A stretch of 47,897 nt of DNA from an uncultured Clostridia bacterium (GTDB lineage Bacteria > Bacillota > Clostridia > TANB77 > CAG-508). The stretch lies in NCBI GenBank assembly GCA_947625665.1, contig CANQPF010000004.1, positions 1-47,897 of the forward strand, written 5' to 3'. Both the position numbers and the translations under genes were made by a program. Shown here piece after piece: positions 30,902 to 41,418 of the stretch (position 1 is the stretch's first letter; each line of letters opens with the position of its first letter). The notes under the pieces are model-generated. The model was not told the DNA's origin. It worked only from the letters and a program-made list of their open reading frames with translations, and ran no database searches.

Positions 30902-31830
30902 TTTTTTTCCTCTCTTTCTTTTAATTCATTATATATTTTACAAAATCTTTCATATCTCCCTGAATCCACTCTACCTTCTTGCACAGCTTTTTTAATACCG
31001 CAATTAACTTCTTTTATATGTGTGCATCCAACAAATTCACAATTTTCTGCTAAACTCTTAAACTCTACAAAATATTTAAATAATTCCTTTGATTCTATTT
31101 CATTAATATTAAAAGTTGAAAATCCAGGTGTATCTGCAATATAAGTATCTTTATTTATCTCATATAATCTCGTAGCTGTTGTAGTATTCTTTCCTCTTTT
31201 ATTTCTATTACTTATTTCTCCTTCTTCTGTTATTTTTTTGCTAAAAATTGCGTTGATTAAAGTTGACTTTCCTACTCCAGAATTTCCTGCAAAGGCATTT
31301 ATATTTCCATATAACGCCTCTTGTAACTTATCAATTTGTAATCTATTTCTAGCATCTGTTTCTATTACTTTATACCCTATTTTTTTATATACTTCTTTTA
31401 TCTGTTTAAACTGTTCCTTTTTATCTAAATCTGTTTTATTTAATACTATCACAGCATTTATTCCTAGGTACTGTGCAAATGCAAGTTGCTTGTCTAACAT
31501 TAATAAATCTGGTTTAGGATTTTTACTAGATACTACAAATACTAGTTGAGTCAAATTGCTAATTTTAGGTCTTCTTATATATACACTTCTTTCATAAATT
31601 TTATCTATTACTGCTTCTTTTTCATTCTCATCTGTAATTGAAAATTCAACTCTATCTCCTACTACTGGCGATATATCTTCTTTTTTTAATTTTCCTCTAG
31701 CATAGCATGAATATACTTGTTTAAACTCTTCATCTTTTACATGATATAAATTCGATTTGTTTTCAATTATTATCCCTTGCACTTTTTCTCCTTTTTCTTT
31801 TATAATTGGCGATAAAAGTGGCTTTGGCAT
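30895..31830 (-). CDS. rsgA: ribosome small subunit-dependent GTPase A; likely true start GTG at 31782
   Basis: Circularly permuted GTPase VLNKTDL...GNSGVGKSTLINA...DTPGF; GGAGAAAAA RBS before GTG 31782. Confidence 0.94.
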   Translation of the reverse strand: MPKPLLSPIIKEKGEKVQGIIIENKSNLYHVKDEEFKQVYSCYARGKLKKEDISPVVGDRVEFSITDENEKEAVIDKIYERSVYIRRPKISNLTQLVFVVSSKNPKPDLLMLDKQLAFAQYLGINAVIVLNKTDLDKKEQFKQIKEVYKKIGYKVIETDARNRLQIDKLQEALYGNINAFAGNSGVGKSTLINAIFSKKITEEGEISNRNKRGKNTTTATRLYEINKDTYIADTPGFSTFNINEIESKELFKYFVEFKSLAENCEFVGCTHIKEVNCGIKKAVQEGRVDSGRYERFCKIYNELKEREEKKW

Positions 31831-31859
31831 TTGACTATAATGCCTCTCGCCACTTTTAT
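31812..31859. terminator. stem-loop between prkC and rsgA (overlaps the over-extended rsgA ORF start)
   Basis: ATAAAAGTGGC (31812-31822) / GCCACTTTTAT (31849-31859), inner GGCAT/ATGCC. Confidence 0.55.
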
Positions 31860-31882
31860 TTTTAATTAATTTTATCCACTAA

Positions 31883-33874
31883 CTAAAAATCTACACTTTT
31901 TGCTGTACTGAAGTTTACTGATTTTGTCGATGTATTTCTAGTTCCAGACTTATCAGTTGCTGTTAGCGTTAATGTAACAGAACCTTTTCCAGTTATTGTT
32001 CCTGTAAAGTTTTCGGTATTTTTATCAATTCCAGTTCTCTCAAGTAATGTAGAACCTTTATCATCTTTTATTACAATTGTAACCTCTTTTGAAACTTTAT
32101 TTGCTTCTTCTGAATCGTTTTCTTCTGATGTCTGTGTACTATATCCACCTGTTAAAGCTTTTACATTTACTGATACATCTATTGTTTTAGCTTCTTCAAA
32201 TTCATTTACTGTAATTGTTACTTGAGTTCCCTTGTCTACTGTCTTTCCTGCATCTACACTTTGTTTTATTACCTTTCCATTTTCTTTAGAACTATCTTCT
32301 GCTGTTGTTACAGATACTGATAATCCTGCTGCTTCTAAGGCTTGTGTTGCTTCTGCTTGAGTTTTTCCTACTACATTAGGTACTGTTGCTTGTTCAACTC
32401 CTGTACTTACATGGATTTTTACAGTATCACCTGCATCTACCTCTGTATCTGGTGGAGTCTCTTGACTTATTACTTTTCCCTCATCAACCTTTTTACTACT
32501 TTCTTCTATTACTTCTGCTTTTAATTTTGCAACTTCAATAGCTTTAATTGCTTCTTCTTCTGTCATTCCCTCAACATTAGGTACTTTAGTTTTCTCTGTT
32601 CCCAAACTAATTACAACTTTTACTTCTGCACCTTTTTTAACATTATGATATTTTTCTGAATAAGAAGGATCTTGTGAAATTATGTGATCTTTTTCTACAT
32701 CTTTGTTGTACTCTTCTTTATCAACCTTATATTTCAATCCTGCCTCTTCTATCTTAGCCTGAGCCTCTTGTTTTTCTAATCCAACAACATTTGGCATTTC
32801 TACCTCTGGTGGATTAGTAATATGTAAAACTCCTAAAGTTCCTCCTAGGGCAAGAACAAATAGTAATATACATCCGATAAATATACTTAATTTTTTATGG
32901 TTTTGTATAAATCCCTTTAATCCTTTTTGTTTTTGTTTTGGTTTTTCCTGAACTTTTTTACGACCTGCTCTATCCAATTCATCAGTATCTATAACTTGAG
33001 TTTTTGCAGTTTTATCATATTCCAATTCTTCTACAAAATCTCCATCTGGATCTTTTAAACATTCTTCTAAATCTTCTAACATCTCTGTGCTGGATTGATA
33101 ACGTAATTCAGATTCCTTTTTTAAAGCTTTCATAATTATTTGATTAAGAGCATCTGGTACATTTGAATTAATTTCATTTGGAGCTTCTGGCTCTTCCTGC
33201 ATGTGTTTTAAAGCTACTGACACTGGTGTATCTGCATCAAAAGGAACTTTTCCTGTAACCATTTCATATAATACAACACCTAAAGAATACAAATCTGATT
33301 TTGCATCTGTTATTCCTCCTCTAGCATGTTCAGGTGAAAAATAATGTACTGATCCAATAGTTGTTCCAAATGCTGTAATTGTTGAATTTGATACTGCTTT
33401 AGCTATACCAAAATCTGTAACTTTAGCTATACCATCTTCAGTTATAATAATGTTGTGAGGTTTAATGTCTCTATGTATTATATTATTTCTATGCGCCATT
33501 TCTAATGCTGATGCAATTTGAATCGCTACATTAACAGACCATTTCCATGGTAAAGGTCCTTGTTCTTCTATTATTATTTCTTTTAGTGTCTTACCTTTTA
33601 CTAATTCCATTACGATAAAATACAAATTTTTATCTACCCCAACATCATATATAGAAACAATATTAGAATGTGATAGTCTAGCAGCCGACTGTGCTTCTGC
33701 TTCAAATCTTTTTATAAACTCTTCGTCTGTTGTAAATTCATCTCTTAAAATCTTAACAGCAACAAATCTCTTTAAAATCTTGTCTTTTGCTTTATAGACT
33801 GTTGCCATTCCTCCATTCCCTATTTTTTCAATAATTTCATATCGGTTTCCTAATAGTTTCCCCTCTAAACTCAT
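31883..33874 (-). CDS. prkC: Ser/Thr protein kinase with PASTA repeats
   Basis: GNGGMATVYKAKD, HRDIKPHNI, DFGIAKA; TM; PASTA repeats (VEMPNVVGLEKQEAQ, TKVPNVEGMTEEEA, ATVPNVVGKTQAEA). Confidence 0.95.
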   Translation of the reverse strand: MSLEGKLLGNRYEIIEKIGNGGMATVYKAKDKILKRFVAVKILRDEFTTDEEFIKRFEAEAQSAARLSHSNIVSIYDVGVDKNLYFIVMELVKGKTLKEIIIEEQGPLPWKWSVNVAIQIASALEMAHRNNIIHRDIKPHNIIITEDGIAKVTDFGIAKAVSNSTITAFGTTIGSVHYFSPEHARGGITDAKSDLYSLGVVLYEMVTGKVPFDADTPVSVALKHMQEEPEAPNEINSNVPDALNQIIMKALKKESELRYQSSTEMLEDLEECLKDPDGDFVEELEYDKTAKTQVIDTDELDRAGRKKVQEKPKQKQKGLKGFIQNHKKLSIFIGCILLFVLALGGTLGVLHITNPPEVEMPNVVGLEKQEAQAKIEEAGLKYKVDKEEYNKDVEKDHIISQDPSYSEKYHNVKKGAEVKVVISLGTEKTKVPNVEGMTEEEAIKAIEVAKLKAEVIEESSKKVDEGKVISQETPPDTEVDAGDTVKIHVSTGVEQATVPNVVGKTQAEATQALEAAGLSVSVTTAEDSSKENGKVIKQSVDAGKTVDKGTQVTITVNEFEEAKTIDVSVNVKALTGGYSTQTSEENDSEEANKVSKEVTIVIKDDKGSTLLERTGIDKNTENFTGTITGKGSVTLTLTATDKSGTRNTSTKSVNFSTAKSVDF

Positions 33875-33923
33875 ATGATTCCTCTCCTTAAATATGTTTA
33901 ATATAATTTAAGTTTGCTTTACG

Positions 33924-34658
33924 TTATATATTTTTTATAACTACTACAGTGATGTTATCAACTCCTCCATTCTTGTTTGCTTTTTCAACAAGTTCTTTTG
34001 GAGCCCATTCAATATCTTTCTTTACTTCTTGATAAATATCTTCTTGGCTTACCATATTTGTTAAACCATCAGAAGCCATTACTAAAATGTCTTCTTTCAA
34101 AAATCCTTTTACCATAACATCTGGTTCTATAAACGCATTACATCCTAATGCTTTCATTAACATATTTTTTTGTGGATGGTGAATTGCTTCTTCTTGTGTA
34201 ATAGTACCATCTTTTACTAATTTTTGTACATAACTATGATCTTGTGTCAACTTTCTGGTAAATTGTTTTCTGATACGGTATATGCGGCTATCCCCTATAT
34301 GTCCAATATACACTTTATTATTATGTATTAAACATATTTCTAAAGTAGTACCCATTCCTTCTAATTCTTTAATTTCTTTAGATTTTTCATATACTACCAT
34401 ATTTGCATATTCCATGCTACTACCTAAAAGTTGTATAATACTATCTCTATCTTTTGATGTCTGCTCAAAATTATTCTCTATATAACTTTTAGCTGTTTTT
34501 ATTGCAAGTTTACTAGCAATTTCTCCGCCATTATATCCGCCCATTCCATCTGCTAACATAAATAGTTGTATTTTATCTAAAGAATCGGAAATATAATAAG
34601 AATCTTGATTTGAATCTCTTACTTTACCTACATCTGATTTCGCATATGCCTTTATCAT
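33924..34658 (-). CDS. prpC: PP2C-family Ser/Thr phosphatase
   Basis: SDVGKVRDSNQDSYY, LADGMGGYNGGE, GHIGDSRIYR, MASDGLTNMV. Confidence 0.95.
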   Translation of the reverse strand: MIKAYAKSDVGKVRDSNQDSYYISDSLDKIQLFMLADGMGGYNGGEIASKLAIKTAKSYIENNFEQTSKDRDSIIQLLGSSMEYANMVVYEKSKEIKELEGMGTTLEICLIHNNKVYIGHIGDSRIYRIRKQFTRKLTQDHSYVQKLVKDGTITQEEAIHHPQKNMLMKALGCNAFIEPDVMVKGFLKEDILVMASDGLTNMVSQEDIYQEVKKDIEWAPKELVEKANKNGGVDNITVVVIKNI

Positions 34659-34814
34659 TTTTTCACCTCTTTTCCCATGCTGATATTATTTATATTTTTT
34701 ATATCACATATTCATGTTTTTTTCAATCTTTTTAACATTTTTAATTAAATTGATTTGTCTACCTTCCTATAAATCTTTATGTTGTAAAATCTATTAATTT
34801 TTAGTATAATACAG

Positions 34815-37196
34815 TTGTTGGAGGTTAAAATGAATAACAAATATAATAAAAAACTTGAATATAATAAAATCTTAGAAAGTTTATCCACATTTTGTGATAC
34901 AACTGTGGGTAAAACTCTCGCTCTAAATCTCACACCAAGTAATGATACAAAAGTAGTTCAAAATTTATTACTTGAAACTGATGAAGCAGTCAATTTAACT
35001 TATAGAGCATCTACACCATCTTTCTATGATTTTGAAAATATAAATAAATTTATAAAAATTATAGAGGCAGAAGGAATTCTATCTATTAAAGCTCTTCTTG
35101 AACTTAATAAGATTTTTAGCTTAGCAAATAGTCTAAAAAAATATTTTAACCAAGATTTCTTAAACAAAGAAGAAAATCCTTTTCCTCTATTATCTAATCT
35201 ATTTGAAAAACTATATACAAATTCTAGTGTAACCGAAAAAATCTCTAGTATACTTCTAGATGAAAATACAATTGATGATAGAGCTTCAAATACTCTTAAT
35301 TCCATTCGCCAAAGACAAAGAAAATTAGAGCAACAAATAAAAAATACTTTAAACGGATTTATCCATAAACCATCCTATTCTAAATACATTCAAGAAAATA
35401 TAATTACTATTAGAAACGATAGGTTTGTTGTTCCAATTAAAGAAGAATATCGTTCTCAAATTAAAGGATTTGTACATGATATTTCGAATGCAGGTTCAAC
35501 TGTATTCATCGAACCTACAATTATTTTTGATTTAAATAATGAACTTAATAACTTAAAAATTGAAGAAGAAATTGAAATAGAAAAAATTTTAAAAGAACTA
35601 AGTAAGCTATTCTACCCCTATAAAGATGAATTAATTTTAGACACTGAACTAATAGGCAAACTAGATTTTATCTTTGCCAAAGCAAAGTATTCAAAAAATA
35701 TTAAGGGTATCACTCCTAAAATAAATAATAAAAAAGAAATAAATTTAATAAAAGCCAGACATCCTTTAATAGACTCAAAAAGCGTCATCCCTATTTCAGT
35801 TAGCTTAGGAAAAAACTTTAAAAGTTTGGTTATAACAGGTCCAAATACAGGAGGTAAAACTGTCAGCTTAAAAACTATTGGTCTTCTTGAGTTAATGGCT
35901 TGTAGCGGATTAAACATCCCAGCTGATGAAAATTCTAGTATTTATGTATTTGATCAAATTTTTGCAGATATAGGTGATAATCAAAGCATAGTTGATTCAC
36001 TAAGTACATTCTCTTCTCATATACTAAATATTGTCGATATAGTAAATTCAGCAACTAGCCACTCTTTAGTATTAGTTGATGAGCTTGGTTCTGGTACAGA
36101 CCCTTTAGAAGGGGCAAACTTAGCAATAAGTATATTAGAATATCTATATAAAAATAACTCTCTTGTTGTTGCAACTACTCACTATCAAGAACTTAAAAAT
36201 TATGCATTATCACATGATGGTTTTGAAAATGCATGTGTAGAATTTGATTTATCTACCCTTAGTCCTACTTATAATTTACTTATTGGTATTCCTGGTAAAA
36301 GTAATGCTTTTGAAATAAGTCAAAAACTAGGATTACCAAAAAAGATTATTGAGCGTGCTAAAAACTTAATGTCTTCTGATGATATCCATATTGAAGAATT
36401 ATTAAAAAATATCTATGACAATAAAATTAAAATTGAAAAAGATAAATTAGAAGCTGAAGAAAACTCAAAAAGAATAGAAGAATTAAGATTACATCTTGAA
36501 AAAGATTCCTTTGCCCTACAAGAAAAAGAAAGTGAAATTATTAACAAAGCAAAAGTTAAAGCTAGGAATTTACTTCTTGATACCAAAGAAGAAGTTGATG
36601 ATATTATAAGACAAGCAAATAGTGCTTCTTCAAAAGATTTAAATTCTTTGCGTAATGATTTAAATAAAAATATAAAAAGTTTAAGTACCTCTGGAAAAAA
36701 TATTACTAAAAAATCCAATACTTACAATAAACTTTTAAAATCTGATATTCATCAAGGATTAGAGGTTTTTGTTAATACCGTGGGAAAACCTGGAATTATA
36801 ATTTCAAATGTATCAAAAGATAATGAGGTACAAGTTCAAATAGGTATTATAAAAATGAATGTATCAGTTGAGTCTCTTAGCTTAACAGAACATCATACTT
36901 CGAAAAATCAAAAAAGTTCTGTTAGTTATGCTAATCCTTCTAAAATTCAATCTGTATCAACAGAACTAAATATTATAGGAATGAACGTTGAAGAAGCTCT
37001 ACCCATTGTAGATAAATTTTTAGATGATGCAACAATTGCAAAATTACAAACAGTAAGAATTGTTCATGGTAAAGGAACTGGTAAACTTCGCTCTGGAATT
37101 CATAAGTTTTTAAAGAAGAATGCGCATGTTGAAAGTTATCGTTTAGGAACTTTTGGTGAAGGTGAGGCTGGTGTAACTGTTGTAGAACTAAAATAA
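34815..37196 (+). CDS. mutS2: endonuclease MutS2 with C-terminal Smr domain (likely start ATG 34830)
   Basis: VITGPNTGGKTVSLKTIGL, LVDELGSGTDPLEGANLA, VRIVHGKGTGKLRSGIH. Confidence 0.96.
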   Translation: MLEVKMNNKYNKKLEYNKILESLSTFCDTTVGKTLALNLTPSNDTKVVQNLLLETDEAVNLTYRASTPSFYDFENINKFIKIIEAEGILSIKALLELNKIFSLANSLKKYFNQDFLNKEENPFPLLSNLFEKLYTNSSVTEKISSILLDENTIDDRASNTLNSIRQRQRKLEQQIKNTLNGFIHKPSYSKYIQENIITIRNDRFVVPIKEEYRSQIKGFVHDISNAGSTVFIEPTIIFDLNNELNNLKIEEEIEIEKILKELSKLFYPYKDELILDTELIGKLDFIFAKAKYSKNIKGITPKINNKKEINLIKARHPLIDSKSVIPISVSLGKNFKSLVITGPNTGGKTVSLKTIGLLELMACSGLNIPADENSSIYVFDQIFADIGDNQSIVDSLSTFSSHILNIVDIVNSATSHSLVLVDELGSGTDPLEGANLAISILEYLYKNNSLVVATTHYQELKNYALSHDGFENACVEFDLSTLSPTYNLLIGIPGKSNAFEISQKLGLPKKIIERAKNLMSSDDIHIEELLKNIYDNKIKIEKDKLEAEENSKRIEELRLHLEKDSFALQEKESEIINKAKVKARNLLLDTKEEVDDIIRQANSASSKDLNSLRNDLNKNIKSLSTSGKNITKKSNTYNKLLKSDIHQGLEVFVNTVGKPGIIISNVSKDNEVQVQIGIIKMNVSVESLSLTEHHTSKNQKSSVSYANPSKIQSVSTELNIIGMNVEEALPIVDKFLDDATIAKLQTVRIVHGKGTGKLRSGIHKFLKKNAHVESYRLGTFGEGEAGVTVVELK

Positions 37197-37234
37197 GCTA
37201 TTGAAGTGAACTTTTTGGGTTTACTTCAATAGCT
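37196..37234. terminator. stem-loop terminator
   Basis: AGCTATTGAAGT...ACTTCAATAGCT then T-rich. Confidence 0.75.
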
Positions 37235-37266
37235 CATTTTGTTTTTGCTTTCATATTTTTTATGAT

Positions 37267-38043
37267 TTAAACATATTTTTCGACTCTAACAACACTTCTT
37301 CCGCTTCTTGTTGTTCCTGTTATTTCCTTTACTATAAATCTTCCCTTCCCTCTAATCGTCAAAATATCTTCTAATTTTAGTTGTTTTGAAACTTTAGTTT
37401 CATTTTGTCCATTAATAAATACTCTTTCTTGTTTGATTATCTGAACAGCTTTACTTCTAGAAGTCCTTGCCAAATCAGAAACAACTGTATCTAATCTTAA
37501 CGAGGGAACTATTATTTTTACATCTTCAACTCTAATTTCTTGTTTTCTTAATTTATCTATTGAATTAACAGATATCTTACTATTTTGAAACCTTGTAAGA
37601 GATGGCAACTCGTTTGATAATATTGTTGCGAAATCATTTACCACAATTATATCTGCACCATTAGGAGATACAATTATATCTCCCACCTTTTCTCTTTTTA
37701 ACCCTAATTTTATAATTCCCCCTAAATAATTTCTATGTGAATATTTTCCTTTATCTTCTTCTGATAATTCAACTCTAACAATTTTGGCTAATTCGTTACA
37801 TTGATTTTCTATAACTACTTCTTCTTCATTTTCAGGATATATTACTAACATTTTTCTTTCTGCTTCTTCATATCCTCCATATAAAATATAATTAGTTATG
37901 TTATTTTTCTTTAAATATGATCTTACTAAAGATAGTTGATACATATCTAAAAAATCTGTAGAATCAATCTTATTTGTAATTCTAGACATTCTGATTTTAT
38001 CTTCTACTTGTGCCAAACACAATTTATCCTCTGGTCTTTCCAT
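37267..38043 (-). CDS. YlmH-family S4-domain RNA-binding protein
   Basis: C-terminal S4 domain SLRLDTVVSDLARTSRSKAVQIIKQERVFINGQ. Confidence 0.85.
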   Translation of the reverse strand: MERPEDKLCLAQVEDKIRMSRITNKIDSTDFLDMYQLSLVRSYLKKNNITNYILYGGYEEAERKMLVIYPENEEEVVIENQCNELAKIVRVELSEEDKGKYSHRNYLGGIIKLGLKREKVGDIIVSPNGADIIVVNDFATILSNELPSLTRFQNSKISVNSIDKLRKQEIRVEDVKIIVPSLRLDTVVSDLARTSRSKAVQIIKQERVFINGQNETKVSKQLKLEDILTIRGKGRFIVKEITGTTRSGRSVVRVEKYV

Positions 38044-38064
38044 ACATCCTCCTCACTCTATAAA

Positions 38065-39951
38065 TTAACTATGTACTTCTATTTTTTGCAATATGACATC
38101 AACTATTGTATCTTCATCTTGTCCATATTCTTTTTCCAATTCTTCTACACTTCCATGTTGAATAAATTTATCTGGATAAGCAAATACATCTATATTAATA
38201 TTCTCTAATTTTTCGTCAATTATTAATTCTTTAATTGTTGTTCCTAGTCCGTTTATTTTAGTACCATCTTCCATTGTTACTACTTTTCCTGTTTTCTTTA
38301 TCGATTCTAAGATTGTTTCTTTGTCTAAAGGCTTTAAAAATCTTGCATTTATAACCTCTGCTTCTATTTTATATTTATCTTTTAAAATTTCTGATATTTT
38401 TATAGCCTTTGAAACAGTCTTACCTATTCCAATTATTGTTATATCTTTACCTTTTATGATTTTCTCTGCTTTTCCAAGCTTGATTTCATTTTTTTGTTCG
38501 AATTTTTTATTAGAATTCCATAATTCTGAATCTTCGCCTCCACGTGGATATCTTATTACAACAGGTTTTTTTAACTCAATTGCAAATTCCATCATCTTTT
38601 TAAGCTCATCAAAATTTTTAGGTGCCATAACAATTAAATTAGGAATCAATCTGAAGAAAGCTAAATCTAAAGTTCCTTGATGCGTTTCTCCATCAGCACC
38701 AACTATTCCTGCCCTATCAACACACATAATAACTGGTAATTCTTGTGTAGCTATATCATGTATAACCTGGTCATATCCTCTTTGATAAAAAGAAGAATAA
38801 ATTGATACAAAAGGTATAATCCCCTCTTTTGCCATTCCTGCTGCTAAACATAATGCATGTTGTTCTGCAATTCCTACATCAAAAAATCTATTAGGAAACT
38901 TTTCTTGAAATTTTCGCATTCCCGTTCCATCTTTCATTGCTGCAGTTATAGCTACAATCTTATCATTATGCTTAGCAAGTTCTACAAGTTTATCTCCAAA
39001 TATCTTTGAGTAATCTGGAGACTTAGCTTTTTTGGCCTTTCCATCTTTAATATTAAAAGGTGCTGTTGCATGGTATTTGTCAGGATTTTTTTCAGCTATC
39101 TCGTATCCTTTCCCTTTTTTTGTTAATACATGAATTAAAACTGGTCCCTTTACTTTGTTACTCAATCTTAATATATTTTCTAGTTCTTGTATATTATGCC
39201 CATCAACAGGCCCTAAATAGCAAAATCCAATATCTTCAAAAAACATTTTAGGTATAATAAGTTGCTTTATTGCAAGTTTGACTTTTTGACACACTTTCAC
39301 CAGTGGCCTTCCTACAATTGGCACTCTTAATAAAATTTTTTTCAAAGAAATACTTGACTTTTTGTATAATTTCTTCGTTCTCAATTTACTTAAAAATTTA
39401 TTTATTCCCCCACTATTTTTTGATATACTCATCTCATTATCATTTAAAATTACTGTTATATTAGATTGACTAGCTCCCGCATCATTCAGTGCTTCTAATG
39501 CCATTCCTCCTGTTAGTGCTCCATCTCCAATAACAGCAATAACAGCATCTTTTTCGCCTTTTATTTCTTTTGCTCTTGCCATTCCAAGAGCTGCTGAAAT
39601 TGATGTACTACTATGTCCTGTGTTAAAACAATCTGTTTCTGATTCTTTTGTTTTTGGAAATCCTGCTATGCATCCGAATTTTCTTAAATTCTTTAATTCT
39701 TCTTTTCTTCCAGTCAAAATTTTATGCACATAAGATTGATGTCCAACATCCCATATAATCTTATCTTTAGGCACATTATATATACTGTGAATAGCTATTG
39801 TTAATTCTACCACACCTAAATTTGAAGCTAAATGACCTCCATTTTTTGAAACTACGTCTAAAATATATTCTCTGATTTCTTTTGCTAATATTTCTTTTTC
39901 ATTTAATTCTAGTTTTTTTAAATCGCTAGGATTATTTATTTTTTCTAACAT
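38065..39951 (-). CDS. dxs: 1-deoxy-D-xylulose-5-phosphate synthase
   Basis: WDVGHQSYVHKILTGR, GDGALTGGMALEALN, GADGETHQGTLDLAF. Confidence 0.96.
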   Translation of the reverse strand: MLEKINNPSDLKKLELNEKEILAKEIREYILDVVSKNGGHLASNLGVVELTIAIHSIYNVPKDKIIWDVGHQSYVHKILTGRKEELKNLRKFGCIAGFPKTKESETDCFNTGHSSTSISAALGMARAKEIKGEKDAVIAVIGDGALTGGMALEALNDAGASQSNITVILNDNEMSISKNSGGINKFLSKLRTKKLYKKSSISLKKILLRVPIVGRPLVKVCQKVKLAIKQLIIPKMFFEDIGFCYLGPVDGHNIQELENILRLSNKVKGPVLIHVLTKKGKGYEIAEKNPDKYHATAPFNIKDGKAKKAKSPDYSKIFGDKLVELAKHNDKIVAITAAMKDGTGMRKFQEKFPNRFFDVGIAEQHALCLAAGMAKEGIIPFVSIYSSFYQRGYDQVIHDIATQELPVIMCVDRAGIVGADGETHQGTLDLAFFRLIPNLIVMAPKNFDELKKMMEFAIELKKPVVIRYPRGGEDSELWNSNKKFEQKNEIKLGKAEKIIKGKDITIIGIGKTVSKAIKISEILKDKYKIEAEVINARFLKPLDKETILESIKKTGKVVTMEDGTKINGLGTTIKELIIDEKLENINIDVFAYPDKFIQHGSVEELEKEYGQDEDTIVDVILQKIEVHS

Positions 39952-41245
39952 CCTCTATCCCCTTGCTTATTTGTTCCATTTCCTTTTCTTCTTTTTTGCC
40001 TCTTAGGTGTTTATTATAAATATCATTTGTAACAACTATTACTATTATTAAAAATATTACACTTACAATTTGTATCGGTATTACTTTATTTGAAAATAGA
40101 TATACTGAATATCCATAAATAGATACCAATGATACTCCTATCGGTACAAATATTCTTTTTCTATTATAAATCAAATATAATACGCTTAAAATATCTCCTA
40201 TATATAAATATCTATCATGCATATGAGGTAAGAAAAATGTAGATATAAGTATTGTCCATAAAGAAAAATCTATTATAGTTTCTTTATTAAATCTTATTTT
40301 TTTATAAAATACTATGCAAGCCATAACTGCAAAAATTGCTATAGTAAACCAAATTCCAAATGTTGTTATATTTTTATCTGGACACATTACATATCCATTT
40401 GAATTTTCTTCTATTGGAAATATTAGATTCCAAACTCCTGGAAAATTCATACTTAAGTATTGTGCTCCTTGGTTTAGTTGTCCCTTATAAATGCCTAAGC
40501 AATTTGCTAATGATTTTCCCATCAATAGTGCAGGTAAGCATAATATATAATACATTAATGGTATAAATAAAAAATCATAAATTTTCATTTTTCTTTCGTT
40601 AATGTATATTAAAATATATAATGGTAATATCAATGCAAATTGTAACTTAAATGCAAAAGATATTCCTAACAAAATAAATGCTCTAATATATTTTTTTTCT
40701 AATAGACATACAATTGACATTAGTATAAATGCTGTATATATTGAATCAGCTTGACCCCAACAAGCTGAGTTTAAAATTACAGTTGGTAAAAATAATACTG
40801 CTGCGTAAATCAATAACTCTACTATTTCTCTTTCCTTGTCTTTACTTGTTTTCATAGTTATATTAACTATTTTCATTGCTGCTAAAGCACAAATAAAATC
40901 AAATACTATTGAAAATATTTTTACTGATGTTAAAGCTTTAACATTTAAATATGTTAAAAGCGCTAATACTGTAATATATGGAGGATTATAATTTCCTATA
41001 CTTCTATCAAGAGCATATATTCCTCCATATCGTTTTAGTTCATCAAACCATTGTTGTATAGCTCCACTAAAATCTGCTGAAACAAAATACATTAATGGTT
41101 TTCTTACCAAAACTGCAATAACTGTTATTATGAAAAAACAAATTAGATATTTTTGCGAGTATAAAAAATCCCATATTTTTTTACTTATATATTTTTTCTT
41201 TTTATTTTTTTTCTCTTTATTATCTTTTTCTTCTTTTTGTTTCAT
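39932..41245 (-). CDS. polytopic membrane glycosyltransferase (GT-C type)
   Basis: 437 aa with many TM segments; NYNPPYITVLALLTYL, LNSACWGQADSIYTAFIL. Confidence 0.7.
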   Translation of the reverse strand: MKQKEEKDNKEKKNKKKKYISKKIWDFLYSQKYLICFFIITVIAVLVRKPLMYFVSADFSGAIQQWFDELKRYGGIYALDRSIGNYNPPYITVLALLTYLNVKALTSVKIFSIVFDFICALAAMKIVNITMKTSKDKEREIVELLIYAAVLFLPTVILNSACWGQADSIYTAFILMSIVCLLEKKYIRAFILLGISFAFKLQFALILPLYILIYINERKMKIYDFLFIPLMYYILCLPALLMGKSLANCLGIYKGQLNQGAQYLSMNFPGVWNLIFPIEENSNGYVMCPDKNITTFGIWFTIAIFAVMACIVFYKKIRFNKETIIDFSLWTILISTFFLPHMHDRYLYIGDILSVLYLIYNRKRIFVPIGVSLVSIYGYSVYLFSNKVIPIQIVSVIFLIIVIVVTNDIYNKHLRGKKEEKEMEQISKGIEDVRKNK

Positions 41246-41418
41246 TTTTTATACCTCCATGGATATCATTGTACCATATTTATTTTTATTTTTCTACTTT
41301 TTTATATAATTAGGGTTGTTTTTTTTTATATTTTTATGTTACAATATATGTGGAAAAGAATTTTTTTCGACATATAGATTTTAATCAAATTTTATAGATA
41401 AAAAAGGGAGTTATTTAT

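Noticed and set aside
31783-31830. rsgA N-terminal extension MPKPLLSPIIKEKGEK
   Set aside because: Overlaps a stem-loop; a GTG at 31782 with a good RBS is the more likely start.
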